Positions 10,506-20,266 of a stretch of DNA of 64,000 nucleotides are shown one piece after another. Origin of the DNA: Vibrio tapetis subsp. tapetis. GTDB taxonomy: Bacteria > Pseudomonadota > Gammaproteobacteria > Enterobacterales > Vibrionaceae. Numbering within the stretch: position 1 is the first letter of the stretch; each line of letters begins with the position of its first letter. The stretch covers positions 2,170,001 through 2,234,000 of the forward strand of contig NZ_LT960611.1 in NCBI RefSeq assembly GCF_900233005.1, read 5' to 3'. The position numbers were made by a program, and so were the translations under genes. The notes below the pieces were generated by a model. It made no database searches and was not told the DNA's origin. It saw only the letters and a program-made list of their open reading frames with translations.

Positions 10506-12596
10506 ATCGAGTAGGGTGAGGCGTCTCCGCCTCATCCCTCTCACAGAACCGTACGTACGGACCTCGTATACGGCTCATGCACATTTCCATTCAGCATAAT
10601 GGCTGAACACATATCCTGTCCTAACGTGTTCAAGATTCACTAATCCAAGGTCGTTAAACCATTGATTTGGCATCGAGTAACTGGCTAATGGACTCGCAGC
10701 ATTTCTCCAACTATCCATACAGATATACCTGAATGACCCTTCGTAACCTAGCTGTCTTAGCCTGCGGTGGAGTCGGGTCGGTTTTTTCCATAATCGTAAT
10801 TGGACGCTGCGAAGTCTTCGCCTTAACCACGCGGCCAGTTTCTTAAACTCCCTGTTGGCATTCGCTATTCGAAAGTACTGGCTGAACCCTCTCAGAAGTG
10901 GATTCAGTTGTTTAATGACTTCTAACAATGGCTTACCGCCATTGCGTCTTGTCACTCGCTTCAACTTTCCTTTGAACGTCGACATTTTCTTTGGCTGAAT
11001 ACGGCTATAATGGCTACCGATTTCTATTCCAAGGAATTTCACACCTTCGCCGCTGTGCGCTATGTGTGATTTGGTTTCGTTCACCGTTAACTTGAGCTGT
11101 TTTTCCAGGACCTTCGTTGCCTGTACTTGCGCATTTTCTGCACCTTTACGGCTGCGACAGAAGATCAGTATGTCGTCGGCATAACGGACTATTCGATGTC
11201 CTCGCTTTCGCATCTCTTGATCAAACGCATCCAGATAGATGTTCGCTATCAGTGGGCTTATTACTCCACCTTGCGGACTACCTATCTCGGTATGCTGCCA
11301 CTCTCCATCAACCATTACGCCACTTTTCAGGAACTGTTTGATGAGCTCCAGTACGCTACTGTCTGTGACTCGTTTCTTAATGCTTTTTAGAATAAGCTCG
11401 TGGTCGAGCTTATCGAAGCACTTCGATAAGTCCATATCTACGACGTGTTGCATTCCGTATCGACGGATGAACATCGTCGCTTTGTTTATAGCATCGTGAC
11501 AACTTCGATTCGGTCTATACCCAAAGCTGGATGGGTGAAACTGCTCTTCGAAGATTGGGGTTAATAGATCATTTAGAGCTTGTTGGACAACTCTATCCCG
11601 TACTGTTGGGATCCCAAGTAATCGCACCCCACCATCATCTTTCGGTATTTCTACCCGTCTGACGGGTTGAGGGGTGTATCGCTTGGTTTTGAGTTCCAGA
11701 AGAAGTTGATCTAGGTTATCACTCAGATTTTGGGCGTAGTCGCTTAGGCTCTGCCTATCTATTCCGGCCGCGCCTTTCGCTTTCCACACTTTTTTAAATC
11801 CTTTATAGAGTCGCTCTTTGTGGAGCAAGTGACCATATAAACTGTAGTAAACTCTCAACTTTTTCCTTTAGATTGTGTGCCGTGTGGGGACAAATGCTCT
11901 CTCACAGTGTTGGTGTATTTCACTCCACTCTCTAGCCTTCTAGCTCAATGGCAATTTACTAGAGTGAGTCAGAGTTACTCCCTTGTACGGTTTCTCGCTT
12001 CAGTGCTTTGCTTTCACAAAGACCGAGACGGAATACCTCGATAGCTAATCAACTTGTATACCACTGAAAAAAAAACATCTGCTCATCACAGACTTAAAAT
12101 GTACTTCATCCCTTCGCAACACCAGATTGCTTTTGGCAAAATGTTGTCCCATCAGACGTGTTACTGATGGTCAGCTCAGTTTTATCCTCCACACCATTAC
12201 TGGGCTTCACCGGCCGAGCTTTACTCACTACTACGGATTCATCTGCCACCTCGCACCAACATAGATCTTGGCTCTCGCCTTGAGTTTATGCTTCCGACGT
12301 TTGCTCGGATGTGGTGTCAGGCTTCCCCAGTTACTGCACTGGCTCCCTGTTAACAATGCCACCCTCAAGCACAATCTAGGTCTGATTGAGTATCGGGCTT
12401 CACGCTATTTTGCACGCTTACCCACCTAAATTGCCGAATCAGGTTCACTTTCGTTGTGTACTGTTAACTTCCTATCGCTTCCTTCAAACCCTGCCGTTGG
12501 CCAGCAACGCCCTTGCGATTCGGATTATCTTCCCCTCAATCAGGGTGATTTAGGCTTCTTTCAGCCTAATGGGTTTGCCAGCTTCGCTGGGCAAAC
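10506..12596 (-). mobile_element. Group II intron copy 2 (class C-like), behind the adhE terminator
   Basis: Full-length copy of the intron at 514-2597, same strand. It starts GTTTGCCCAGC immediately after the T-tract of the adhE terminator. Domain V lies at 10546-10576 and the domain VI hairpin at about 10515-10540. The maturase frame is intact, so this is the likely autonomous copy. Sequence outside the maturase appears identical to copy 1 by eye, which points to recent movement. The 5' flank (adhE terminator) and 3' flank share nothing with those of copy 1 except the hairpin-plus-T-tract architecture. Confidence 0.87.
10575..11858 (-). CDS. ltrA: Group II intron reverse transcriptase/maturase
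   Basis: 427-residue multifunctional protein that helps the intron RNA splice and reverse-transcribes it into new DNA sites. The N-terminal RT domain has GYRPNRSCHDAI, VVDMDLSKCFDKLDH, GSPQGGVISPL and the catalytic RYADDILIF (about residue 220). A maturase (X/GIIM) region follows (KFLGIEIG, PLLRGFSQYF). No HNH endonuclease motif follows, consistent with class C, which can prime from nascent strands. Start is a TTG at 11856-11858 with AAGGA six bases upstream. The stop falls close to domain V, so the gene fills domain IV. Confidence 0.92.
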   Translation of the reverse strand: MRVYYSLYGHLLHKERLYKGFKKVWKAKGAAGIDRQSLSDYAQNLSDNLDQLLLELKTKRYTPQPVRRVEIPKDDGGVRLLGIPTVRDRVVQQALNDLLTPIFEEQFHPSSFGYRPNRSCHDAINKATMFIRRYGMQHVVDMDLSKCFDKLDHELILKSIKKRVTDSSVLELIKQFLKSGVMVDGEWQHTEIGSPQGGVISPLIANIYLDAFDQEMRKRGHRIVRYADDILIFCRSRKGAENAQVQATKVLEKQLKLTVNETKSHIAHSGEGVKFLGIEIGSHYSRIQPKKMSTFKGKLKRVTRRNGGKPLLEVIKQLNPLLRGFSQYFRIANANREFKKLAAWLRRRLRSVQLRLWKKPTRLHRRLRQLGYEGSFRYICMDSWRNAASPLASYSMPNQWFNDLGLVNLEHVRTGYVFSHYAEWKCA

Positions 12597-12631
12597 AAAA
12601 AAAAGGCCCCGCCAAATTTGGCGGGGCCTTT
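12597..12631 (-). terminator. adhE intrinsic terminator (intron 2 insertion site)
   Basis: GGCCCCGCC-AAATTT-GGCGGGGCC at 12605-12628 is a perfect 9-bp GC stem. On the minus strand it is followed by eight T (12597-12604). It is 47 nt after the adhE stop, and the intron begins right after the T-tract. Confidence 0.92.
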
Positions 12632-12677
12632 ACGATCTTACTTAGGTACGTTTCGTGCTAGCGAAAACTTATCTCAA

Positions 12678-15380
12678 TTAAGCGGTCGCTTTTTCTTTTT
12701 TCGCTTTAGTGGCTGGTTTTGCAGCAGCTTGGTCTTCTGTTTTCTTGATAACAGTCGTACCTTCAAACGTTTCGCCTTCAACAAATGCTTTACCGTAGTA
12801 AGAAGCGGTTAGCACTTCTTTCAGCTCACTGATTAGTGGGTAACGTGGGTTAGCACCTGTACATTGGTCATCGAATGCTTCAACTGATAGTTGGTCAAGT
12901 TTCGCTAGGAAATCAGCTTCTGGAACACCAGCTGCTTGGATTGATAGCGGGATATCAAGAGCAATTTTCAGTTCTTCTAACCATGCTAGTAGACGTTCAA
13001 TCTTCTGAGCAGTACGGTCACCAACTTGGCTTAGGCCTAGGTGGTCTGCAACTTCAGCGTAACGACGACGAGCTTGTGGGCTTGCGTACTGAGAGAACGC
13101 AGTTTGCTTCGTTGGGTTGTCATTCGCGTTGTAACGAACCGTGTTAGAAATCAACAATGCGTTAGCTAGGCCGTGTGGTACGTGGAACTCTGCACCCACT
13201 TTGTGAGCCATTGAGTGACATACACCAAGGAAAGCATTCGCAAACGCAATACCAGCGATGGTTGCCGCATTGTGAACTTTCTCACGAGCGATTGGGTCAG
13301 CAGCGCCATTAGCGTAGCTTGATGGTAGGTATTCTTTAAGCATCTTAAGCGCTTGAAGAGCTTGACCATCTGAGTATTCGTTCGCAAGAACTGAAACGTA
13401 AGCTTCTAGTGCGTGAGTTACTGCATCGTAACCACCAAACGCTGTTAGAGACTTAGGCATGTTCATAACAAGGTTCGCATCAACGATAGCCATGTTAGGA
13501 GTGAGTTCGTAATCTGCTAGTGGGTACTTAGCACCAGTTTTGTCGTCTGTTACAACAGCAAATGGCGTTACTTCAGAACCTGTACCAGAAGTAGTTGTTA
13601 CACATACTAGCTCTGCTTTTTCACCCATTTTAGGGAACTTGTAGATACGTTTACGGATATCCATAAAGCGCATTGCTAGTTCTTCAAAGTGAGTTTCTGG
13701 GTGCTCGTACATTACCCACATGATCTTAGCCGCATCCATTGGAGAACCGCCACCTAGAGCAAGGATCACGTCTGGTTGGAAGCTCTTCATTGCTTCAGCA
13801 CCTTTCTGAACAACAGAAAGTGTTGGATCTGCTTCAACATCAAAGAATGTTTGAACTTCGATACCTTGAGCTTTAAGCAATTTAACGATTTCGTCAGCGT
13901 AACCGTTGTTGAATAGGAAACGGTCCGTTACTAGGAATGCACGTTTCTTACCTTCAAGATCGCTCATTGCGATTGGAAGGCTGCCACGACGGAAGTAGAT
14001 AGACTTAGGTAGTTTGTGCCACAACATATTTTCAGCTCGCTTCGCAACAGTTTTCTTGTTGATTAGGTGCTTAGGACCTACGTTTTCAGAGATAGAGTTA
14101 CCACCCCATGAACCACAACCAAGAGTTAGAGAAGGCGCTACGTTAAAGTTGTAAAGGTCACCGATACCACCGTGAGTAGTCGGGATGTTTACAAGGATAC
14201 GTGCAGTCTTCATCTTGTCACCGAAGTAACGAATACGGTCTGCGTTTGTATCTTGGTTAGTGTAAAGACCAGATGTGTGACCGATACCACCGATTTCAAC
14301 CATTGTTACTGCTTGTGCTACTGCGTTCTCGAAAGAAGAAGCACGGAACATACCAAGAGTTGGAGACAGTTTCTCATGAGCGAACTCGTCGTCGTAAGAT
14401 ACTTCGCCAATGCCTTCACCAACAAGAATCTTAGTATCAGCAGGAACTTTAACACCCGCCATTTCAGCGATTGCCGTTGCAGGTTGACCAACGATTTTTG
14501 CGTTTAGGTTACCGTCGATTAACAGTACTTTACGTACTTTATCAGCGTCTGCTTTGCTTAGTACGTGAGCTTTGTGAGTAGCGAAACGCTCTTTCACTTC
14601 GTCATATACTTCGTCCATAACGATAACTGCTTGCTCAGAAGCACATACAACACCGTTATCGAATGTTTTAGACATAAGAACTGATGCTACAGCACGTTTG
14701 ATGTCTGCAGTTTCATCGATAACAACTGGAACGTTACCAGCACCAACACCGATTGCAGGTTTACCTGAAGAGTAAGCCGCTTTAACCATGCCTGGACCGC
14801 CAGTTGCAAGGATAAGAGCAATGCCATCGTGCTTCATAAGAGCATTTGAAAGCTCTACAGATGGTTGGTCAATCCAACCGATGATGTCTTTTGGTGCGCC
14901 CGCACCTACTGCTGCATCAAGAACTAGCTTAGCTGCATCATTCGTCGAGTTTTTAGCACGTGGGTGTGGCGAGAAGATGATGCCGTTACGAGTTTTAAGA
15001 GAGATTAGAGATTTAAAGATTGCTGTAGACGTTGGGTTCGTCGTTGGAACGATACCACAGATGATGCCTACTGGTTCAGCGATAGTCATTGTGCCGAACT
15101 CTTCGTTCTCTTCTAGAACGCCACAGGTTTTTTCGTCTTTGTATTTGTTGTAGATGAATTCAGACGCGAAGTGGTTTTTGATTACTTTGTCTTCAACAAT
15201 ACCCATGCCAGATTCTGCTACCGCTTGTTGCGCTAGAGGAATACGTGCTTGGTTAGCTGCTAGAGAAGCTGCTCGGAAGATTGCGTCTACTTTCTCTTGT
15301 GAGAATGTTGCAAACTCTTCTTGTGCTGCTTTTACGCGAGCGACTAGAGCATCTAGTTCAGCCAAATTTGTTACAGGCAT
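12678..15380 (-). CDS. adhE: Bifunctional acetaldehyde-CoA/alcohol dehydrogenase
   Basis: Converts acetyl-CoA to acetaldehyde and then ethanol, regenerating NAD+ in fermentation. The protein forms cytoplasmic filaments (spirosomes). 900 residues, the normal fusion length. The N-terminal aldehyde dehydrogenase half has the catalytic Cys in DNGVVCASEQ near residue 245. The C-terminal iron-dependent alcohol dehydrogenase half has LGGGSPMDAAKI, TTSGTGSEVT and histidines in HSMAHKVGAEFH and HGLANALL. The tail is Ala/Lys-rich. ATG preceded by AGGAG. A 672-bp upstream region contains FNR- and CRP-like sites, consistent with anaerobic control. ychE lies divergently, as next to adhE in E. coli. Confidence 0.97.
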   Translation of the reverse strand: MPVTNLAELDALVARVKAAQEEFATFSQEKVDAIFRAASLAANQARIPLAQQAVAESGMGIVEDKVIKNHFASEFIYNKYKDEKTCGVLEENEEFGTMTIAEPVGIICGIVPTTNPTSTAIFKSLISLKTRNGIIFSPHPRAKNSTNDAAKLVLDAAVGAGAPKDIIGWIDQPSVELSNALMKHDGIALILATGGPGMVKAAYSSGKPAIGVGAGNVPVVIDETADIKRAVASVLMSKTFDNGVVCASEQAVIVMDEVYDEVKERFATHKAHVLSKADADKVRKVLLIDGNLNAKIVGQPATAIAEMAGVKVPADTKILVGEGIGEVSYDDEFAHEKLSPTLGMFRASSFENAVAQAVTMVEIGGIGHTSGLYTNQDTNADRIRYFGDKMKTARILVNIPTTHGGIGDLYNFNVAPSLTLGCGSWGGNSISENVGPKHLINKKTVAKRAENMLWHKLPKSIYFRRGSLPIAMSDLEGKKRAFLVTDRFLFNNGYADEIVKLLKAQGIEVQTFFDVEADPTLSVVQKGAEAMKSFQPDVILALGGGSPMDAAKIMWVMYEHPETHFEELAMRFMDIRKRIYKFPKMGEKAELVCVTTTSGTGSEVTPFAVVTDDKTGAKYPLADYELTPNMAIVDANLVMNMPKSLTAFGGYDAVTHALEAYVSVLANEYSDGQALQALKMLKEYLPSSYANGAADPIAREKVHNAATIAGIAFANAFLGVCHSMAHKVGAEFHVPHGLANALLISNTVRYNANDNPTKQTAFSQYASPQARRRYAEVADHLGLSQVGDRTAQKIERLLAWLEELKIALDIPLSIQAAGVPEADFLAKLDQLSVEAFDDQCTGANPRYPLISELKEVLTASYYGKAFVEGETFEGTTVIKKTEDQAAAKPATKAKKEKATA

Positions 15381-15534
15381 AATGAATCTCCTAAAGAATA
15401 AAAATTATTTAAAAACTATTTATTAAGGTAGCAAGTTTTGTTGTTAAACCTTGAAATCATGAAGATTCTTTAAACTGACATACTTAGTAAATTGCTTTCA
15501 AAACTGAGTATAATCTTTCAATCTTGTAAAATAA

Positions 15535-15548
15535 TTGACTCAGATCAG
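15535..15548. promoter_or_regulatory. FNR-like site upstream of adhE
   Basis: TTGAC-TCAG-ATCAG differs from the FNR consensus TTGAT-N4-ATCAA at two positions, 155 bp before the adhE start. FNR activation of a fermentative gene is plausible; binding is inferred. Confidence 0.35.
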
Positions 15549-15770
15549 TTATGTAAAATTAATTGCGATAAGTTATTTAACAAACCAATCAATAAGCACT
15601 TAAATCACTAATTATTAACGATAAAGTTATTTATTTTTAGCAGTGCAAAAAATAGCCCATTAGACATCGCTAAATCAAAGCAAGCTTACTACCCTGTAAA
15701 AAAGTTTCATTTTTAACCAAAATACAACCGTGGACATCAGTGTCCGCGTGCTACAGGCTAGTATATAGGA

Positions 15771-15786
15771 TGTGATATTCATCACC
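15771..15786. promoter_or_regulatory. CRP-like site in adhE-ychE intergenic region
   Basis: TGTGA-TATTCA-TCACC matches the CRP consensus TGTGA-N6-TCACA except at the last base. It lies 391 bp from adhE and 267 bp from ychE, so the regulated promoter is uncertain. Confidence 0.4.
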
Positions 15787-16052
15787 ACACATGTCACACT
15801 ATTTTATTGAAACTGTGCGCATTGTTGCATTTTTACATAAAAATACTTTTTATGTATGTTTGTGTCTAATTTATAGGAAAAGTTAATAGCCTTGTTATCA
15901 ACTTAACTTAACCGCCAAATTTTTTGTCAAAAGGGACAAAATTTATCTCGTATTTCACTTAAACTTGACTAAAATCGAACTCGATTTACCCGAGCTGAAT
16001 TAGAGGCTCTTCTCCTCTATTTTATCCTGTGTTCTATTGAGACCTTCTCATC

Positions 16053-16691
16053 ATGCAAACTATCGAATTCGCTATCTACTTACAGTTTTTTCTAGGCTTA
16101 GTGGCCGCCGTCAACCCGGTTGGCATCATGCCGGTTTTTGTATCACTGACTAACCACATGTCGCCTGAAGAAAAGATTAAAACAGCCACTACAGCTAACA
16201 TTGGTGTTTCCGTAATATTGATTGTGTCTCTTATCGCTGGTCAGGCGTTACTCGATATGTTCAGTATTTCATTGGACTCATTTCGAGTGGCCGGTGGTTT
16301 ACTGCTTATGAGCATTGCTTTTTCAATGATGAGCGGAAAGATTGGTGAGGATAAACAAAACAAGCAAGAGCAGACCGAGCACATCAGCCGTGAACAAATA
16401 GGTATTGTGCCTTTGGCTATGCCTCTAATGGCGGGGCCGGGTGCAATCAGCTCTGTTATCGTATTTGGTTCTCGTTACCCAACTTGGTTCGATACGTTCG
16501 CCATTGCTATCACCGTTATCGTTTTTTCTTTTTGTAGCTGGTTGCTGTTCCGCTCTGCGCCTCTGATTGTCCGTTTTCTTGGCCAAACGGGGATCAACGT
16601 TATCACCCGTATTATGGGCCTAATTTTGGCGGCACTGGGTATCGAGTTTATCGCTAATGGTGTGCGGAATCTTTTCCCAGGTCTTGCGTAA
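16053..16691 (+). CDS. ychE: MarC/UPF0056-family inner-membrane protein YchE
   Basis: 212-residue integral membrane protein with about six hydrophobic segments. It has the family motif AAVNPVGIMPVF near residue 18 and LAMPLMAGPGAIS near residue 127. The biochemical role of MarC/YchE proteins is not settled; early links of MarC to antibiotic resistance were not sustained. The ATG is preceded by a GAGACC stretch, a weak ribosome site. Adjacent to and divergent from adhE, a pairing shared with E. coli. Confidence 0.85.
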   Translation: MQTIEFAIYLQFFLGLVAAVNPVGIMPVFVSLTNHMSPEEKIKTATTANIGVSVILIVSLIAGQALLDMFSISLDSFRVAGGLLLMSIAFSMMSGKIGEDKQNKQEQTEHISREQIGIVPLAMPLMAGPGAISSVIVFGSRYPTWFDTFAIAITVIVFSFCSWLLFRSAPLIVRFLGQTGINVITRIMGLILAALGIEFIANGVRNLFPGLA

Positions 16692-16815
16692 CCCTAGCCT
16701 CAGGTAATAGTAACCCTACCTAGCCAGATAGATCTCGCTATCTGGCTTGCTACTCTGTTTTTCTCTCGTGATCAGTTAATATAGATCCATTCGCCCAAAT
16801 TTTCGTTTAAAGCAC

Positions 16816-17667
16816 ATGGCCAAACATTCGTTAAAACATCATTTGTACGTCATCATCTTTGGTACGCATACTAAAGGTGGCCGTTGGTTCGATATTTCCC
16901 TGATCGCGGCTATTTTAGTATCGCTTTGCGTATTGATCGGCGACTCCGTCCTCGCGAGCGATTCCGAAATATCACACCTATTCTTATACGCAGAATACGG
17001 GTTCACGGCGCTCTTTACGGTAGAGTATCTATGCCGACTTTATTGTTCGCCTAAGCCGAGTGCCTATGCAAAGAGCTTTTATGGCATTATCGACTTACTG
17101 GCTATTCTTCCGACCTACCTAGCATTCTTCTTCCCCGGCGCCTCTTTCATGGCGGTTATCCGTCTATTAAGAATCATGCGAATCTTCCGAATATTGAAAT
17201 TGATGCGGTACTTGCAAGATTCCAACCTTCTATTACGTTCGCTTATCATGTCACGCAGGAAGATCATCATCTTCTTCAGTACTGTCGCTATCTTGGTCAC
17301 AATCTTGGGATCCATGATTTACGTTGTAGAAGGGCCAGAAAACGGATTCACCAGTATTCCTCAAAGTATCTATTGGGCAATTGTCACCATTACGACGGTG
17401 GGTTATGGCGACATTGTTCCTCATACTCCACTAGACAAAGCACTTGCTGCCTTTACTATGTTATTGGGCTACTCCATTCTCGCTGTACCCACCGGGATTA
17501 TTACCGCCGAATTAAACCAAGAAATGAATGCGCACCGCAGTTTAGTCAAATGCCCTAACTGCTCTCGCAGTGGGCACGAAACAGACGCACTGCATTGCAA
17601 ACACTGCGGAAGCGAATTGGCGACACCTGAAGATAGAGTTGTCCCGATAGAAACCGACAAGCCTTAG
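16816..17667 (+). CDS. Voltage-gated-type potassium channel with C-terminal zinc ribbon
   Basis: 283-residue inner-membrane ion channel of the six-helix voltage-gated type. S4 is rich in regularly spaced Arg (IRLLRIMRIFRILKLMR, near residue 117). The pore loop carries the K+ filter TTVGYGD near residue 196, followed by S6 (LLGYSILAVPTGIITAEL). The C-terminus ends in a four-cysteine zinc-ribbon-like module, CPNC then CKHCG, about 17 residues apart. That is unusual for a Kv-type channel and could serve in assembly or redox sensing (inference). No partner subunit nearby. Confidence 0.88.
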   Translation: MAKHSLKHHLYVIIFGTHTKGGRWFDISLIAAILVSLCVLIGDSVLASDSEISHLFLYAEYGFTALFTVEYLCRLYCSPKPSAYAKSFYGIIDLLAILPTYLAFFFPGASFMAVIRLLRIMRIFRILKLMRYLQDSNLLLRSLIMSRRKIIIFFSTVAILVTILGSMIYVVEGPENGFTSIPQSIYWAIVTITTVGYGDIVPHTPLDKALAAFTMLLGYSILAVPTGIITAELNQEMNAHRSLVKCPNCSRSGHETDALHCKHCGSELATPEDRVVPIETDKP

Positions 17668-17710
17668 GGAAAACGGGGTTAACGCATCTCAATACCCGCC
17701 AAAAACAAAA

Positions 17711-17752
17711 AAACGCTTCTAATTTCTATATATAGAAGCTAGAAGCGTTTTT
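17711..17752. terminator. Bidirectional terminator between channel gene and asd
   Basis: AAACGCTTCTA (17711-17721) pairs with TAGAAGCGTTT (17740-17750), with further pairing inside (TTCTATATATAGAA). T-rich on both sides, so it can serve the convergent channel gene and asd. Confidence 0.85.
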
Positions 17753-17785
17753 CTTATCGACTGAGTGTCGATAGACAATCAGATC

Positions 17786-18901
17786 TTATTTTTCAGCAAG
17801 TATGATTCTCAACGTACGGCGAAGTGGCTCGGCAGCACCCCACAATAATTGGTCACCTACCGTAAACGCATTTAGGAAATCATCACCCATCGACATTTTA
17901 CGTAAACGACCAACCGGTACAGACAAGGTGCCGGTTACTTTAGCTGGAGTCAGTTCTTGCGCCGTGATGTCACGATCATTAGGAACCACTTTAACCCAGT
18001 CATTGTGCGTTGCGATCATTTCTTCGATTTCATCCATCGGGATGTTCTGCTTTAGTTTGATCGTAAGTGCTTGAGCATGACAACGCATGGCACCGATACG
18101 AACACACGTACCATCAATGGGTACTGGAGAGTCTTGAAGACCTAAAATTTTGTTGGCTTCAACTTCGGCTTTCCATTCTTCTTTGCTTTGACCGTTTTCA
18201 CGCTTTACATCAATCCAAGGGATCAATGAACCGGCTAGAGGCACGCCAAATTGGTCTGTTGGGAAAGAAGAAGAACGAAGTGTTTCTGCGACTTGGCGAT
18301 CGATGTCTAGAATTGAACTTGCAGGGTTAGCCAGTTCGCTGCCAACGCTGTCATTGATAACACCCATTTGAGAAATCAATTCGCGCATGTTTTTAGCACC
18401 CGCACCAGAAGCGGCTTGATACGTCATTGCGCTCATCCACTCGACATGGCCTTTTTCGTATAGGCCGCCGAGTGCCATCAACATCAGGCTTACTGTACAG
18501 TTACCACCGACGAACGTATTCGTCCCAGAATGAATGCCTTGTTGGATTTGACTCAAGTTTACTGGGTCTAGAGTAATGATTGAGTCGTTTGCCATGCGTA
18601 ACGTAGAAGCGGCATCGATCCAGTATCCTTTCCAACCCGCTTGACGAAGAGCTGGGTATACTTTTTCAGTGTACCCACCACCTTGACAAGTAATGACTGC
18701 ATCCAATTGTTTTAGGCTGTCGATATCAAATGCGTCTTGCAGCATACCCGCATCTTTACCTAATGCTGGTGCTGGAATACCAATTTGTGATGTGCTGTAA
18801 AATACAGGTTCAATCAGGTCAAAATCCTTTTCTTCAACCATTCGCTGCATTAAAACTGAGCCAACCATACCTCGCCAGCCAACTAAACCTACTTTCATCA
18901 T
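17786..18901 (-). CDS. asd: Aspartate-semialdehyde dehydrogenase
   Basis: NADPH-dependent reduction of aspartyl phosphate to aspartate semialdehyde, the branch point to lysine/diaminopimelate, threonine and methionine. 371 residues, the gamma-proteobacterial length. Nucleotide-binding [11 protein letters not shown] at the N-terminus, catalytic Cys in [10 protein letters not shown] near residue 134 and catalytic His in [10 protein letters not shown]. Two adjacent ATG codons (18899-18901, 18896-18898); GGGAG lies about eight bases before the first. Single gene, divergent from nothing, with a short 5' leader and no lysine riboswitch visible. Confidence 0.95.
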   Translation of the reverse strand: MMKVGLVGWRGMVGSVLMQRMVEEKDFDLIEPVFYSTSQIGIPAPALGKDAGMLQDAFDIDSLKQLDAVITCQGGGYTEKVYPALRQAGWKGYWIDAASTLRMANDSIITLDPVNLSQIQQGIHSGTNTFVGGNCTVSLMLMALGGLYEKGHVEWMSAMTYQAASGAGAKNMRELISQMGVINDSVGSELANPASSILDIDRQVAETLRSSSFPTDQFGVPLAGSLIPWIDVKRENGQSKEEWKAEVEANKILGLQDSPVPIDGTCVRIGAMRCHAQALTIKLKQNIPMDEIEEMIATHNDWVKVVPNDRDITAQELTPAKVTGTLSVPVGRLRKMSMGDDFLNAFTVGDQLLWGAAEPLRRTLRIILAEK

Positions 18902-19017
18902 CTCTACGCTCCCTGTGTTCTTTAAAATATGCTTTCCCCATCTATAAAAGTTTCTGTTATGGAAAACAACCCTTTTTAGATGAAAAATGTAAAAAAAACG
19001 TTCGGAGGGCTATTTTT

Positions 19018-20175
19018 CTACTTTTTCAATGCACTTTCTTTGGTTTTTTTACCCACAAAGTACCCCAATGCGAAAGGCGCAAAGAAAATCACTAAAACGA
19101 ATAAGATAAAATAGATGAGTACACTTTTTATAAGCTCGGTAAGCTCTTGAATCGCTAAAGTCACGACGTCTTTTGACAATTTATCCATGTCTTGGGTGAG
19201 CATCGCTCGTTGCTCCGCCACCACTGCTGCGATTTCTACTCGCTCTCTTGATACCATGCTGTCAAAGGCTTGCCTCTCTTGAGTTAACTTTTCGAGTTTC
19301 TGATCCGTCATGAGATCGATGTCGGCAATTAAGGGTTGCAGCTCCTTACTCATTTCTTGAGCTAAGTACCTCATATACTCTGGATTATTGGTGACAAAAT
19401 CTTGGAATTTATACGACGTCTGAGTGATGCTGTCTAAAGTTTGATTCAGCTTTTCGCCACTTAGCGTGCTGTTTCTGGCGATCAGCTCAGCTTTCCACGC
19501 CATAATTTTCGGTGTTTGTTCAGAAACAAGACTCAGTCGGTCAGAAACATCCCCCAGAGCTTCGGGCATAGAACCCAACGTGGAGACCGCTTCACTTTCA
19601 TCAATACCTTGCGATGTTAACCAGTCATTAAAGGCAGGAGAACGGCGAAACCAAATATCCGTAAAAGGGTGCTGCTTTGCAAAGTTATGACTGAATGTTC
19701 GACTTGATTGATACGATTGCTTGCTAAGAAGTTTACTGGCTAAGGAGTCAAATTGGAGCGCTAACGCATGCGATGCAGACTTTGCTTCCCCCGAGACGAA
19801 CAGGCTTTGACCAGCTTCGGTTGAAAAGAACGCATCCATCTGCAAGGTGAATACCCATGAATCAATCAAGCCAGCCATTGGCGAAACTTGATAAGCCGAG
19901 TTTTGCATACCCTCGAGCGCGTAAATTTGCCATAACAACAGGTTCGACTGATAGGCGGTATCACTTTGATCGGCTTGTCTAGAAAGTTGCTCAGCGGCAT
20001 CCTCTACTTGAGTAAAAAACGACTTCGCATATTCACGAGTCAAAATTCTCATATTGAGTTCTTGTTTCGTTAAAGGCACTGAGTCAGTTTCTAGCTTTAA
20101 CTCAAACACAGAGCAGCCGTTGATTAATAGAACCGCTAAAAAAACTATCCAATGCTTGTTAAAACAACGCATCAT
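19018..20175 (-). CDS. Lipoprotein with coiled coil and C-terminal membrane segment, unknown
   Basis: 385 residues. A signal sequence with lipobox LINGC puts the lipidated Cys at residue 21. The body is helical; the region around residues 280-335 looks like a coiled coil rich in Glu, Gln and Arg. A strongly hydrophobic segment near residues 346-370 (VLIYFILFVLVIFF) precedes a Lys-rich tail. A lipoprotein with a C-terminal transmembrane segment would be tethered at both ends, perhaps both to the inner membrane. It follows the Hpt gene by 91 bp on the same strand, so the pair may be an operon. I do not recognise the family. Confidence 0.7.
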   Translation of the reverse strand: MMRCFNKHWIVFLAVLLINGCSVFELKLETDSVPLTKQELNMRILTREYAKSFFTQVEDAAEQLSRQADQSDTAYQSNLLLWQIYALEGMQNSAYQVSPMAGLIDSWVFTLQMDAFFSTEAGQSLFVSGEAKSASHALALQFDSLASKLLSKQSYQSSRTFSHNFAKQHPFTDIWFRRSPAFNDWLTSQGIDESEAVSTLGSMPEALGDVSDRLSLVSEQTPKIMAWKAELIARNSTLSGEKLNQTLDSITQTSYKFQDFVTNNPEYMRYLAQEMSKELQPLIADIDLMTDQKLEKLTQERQAFDSMVSRERVEIAAVVAEQRAMLTQDMDKLSKDVVTLAIQELTELIKSVLIYFILFVLVIFFAPFALGYFVGKKTKESALKK

Positions 20176-20266
20176 ATCAAACCTATCTAGGAAATTATCG
20201 CAAGCATTCTAGTCTCAACCTTATTAAAGGTATAGAGATAAAGAGTAGCAAAGCAGATAAAAAGAC

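Larger units (their letters stand above)
15381..16052. other. Long divergent regulatory region between adhE and ychE
   Basis: 672 bp, AT-rich, with no coding frame that I can support. It contains the FNR-like site at 15535-15548 and the CRP-like site at 15771-15786. The length suggests a long adhE leader and several promoters. I see no riboswitch fold that I can name. Confidence 0.5.

Noticed and set aside
17786..18960. Lysine riboswitch in front of asd
   Set aside because: The leader is short and has none of the conserved lysine-switch elements.
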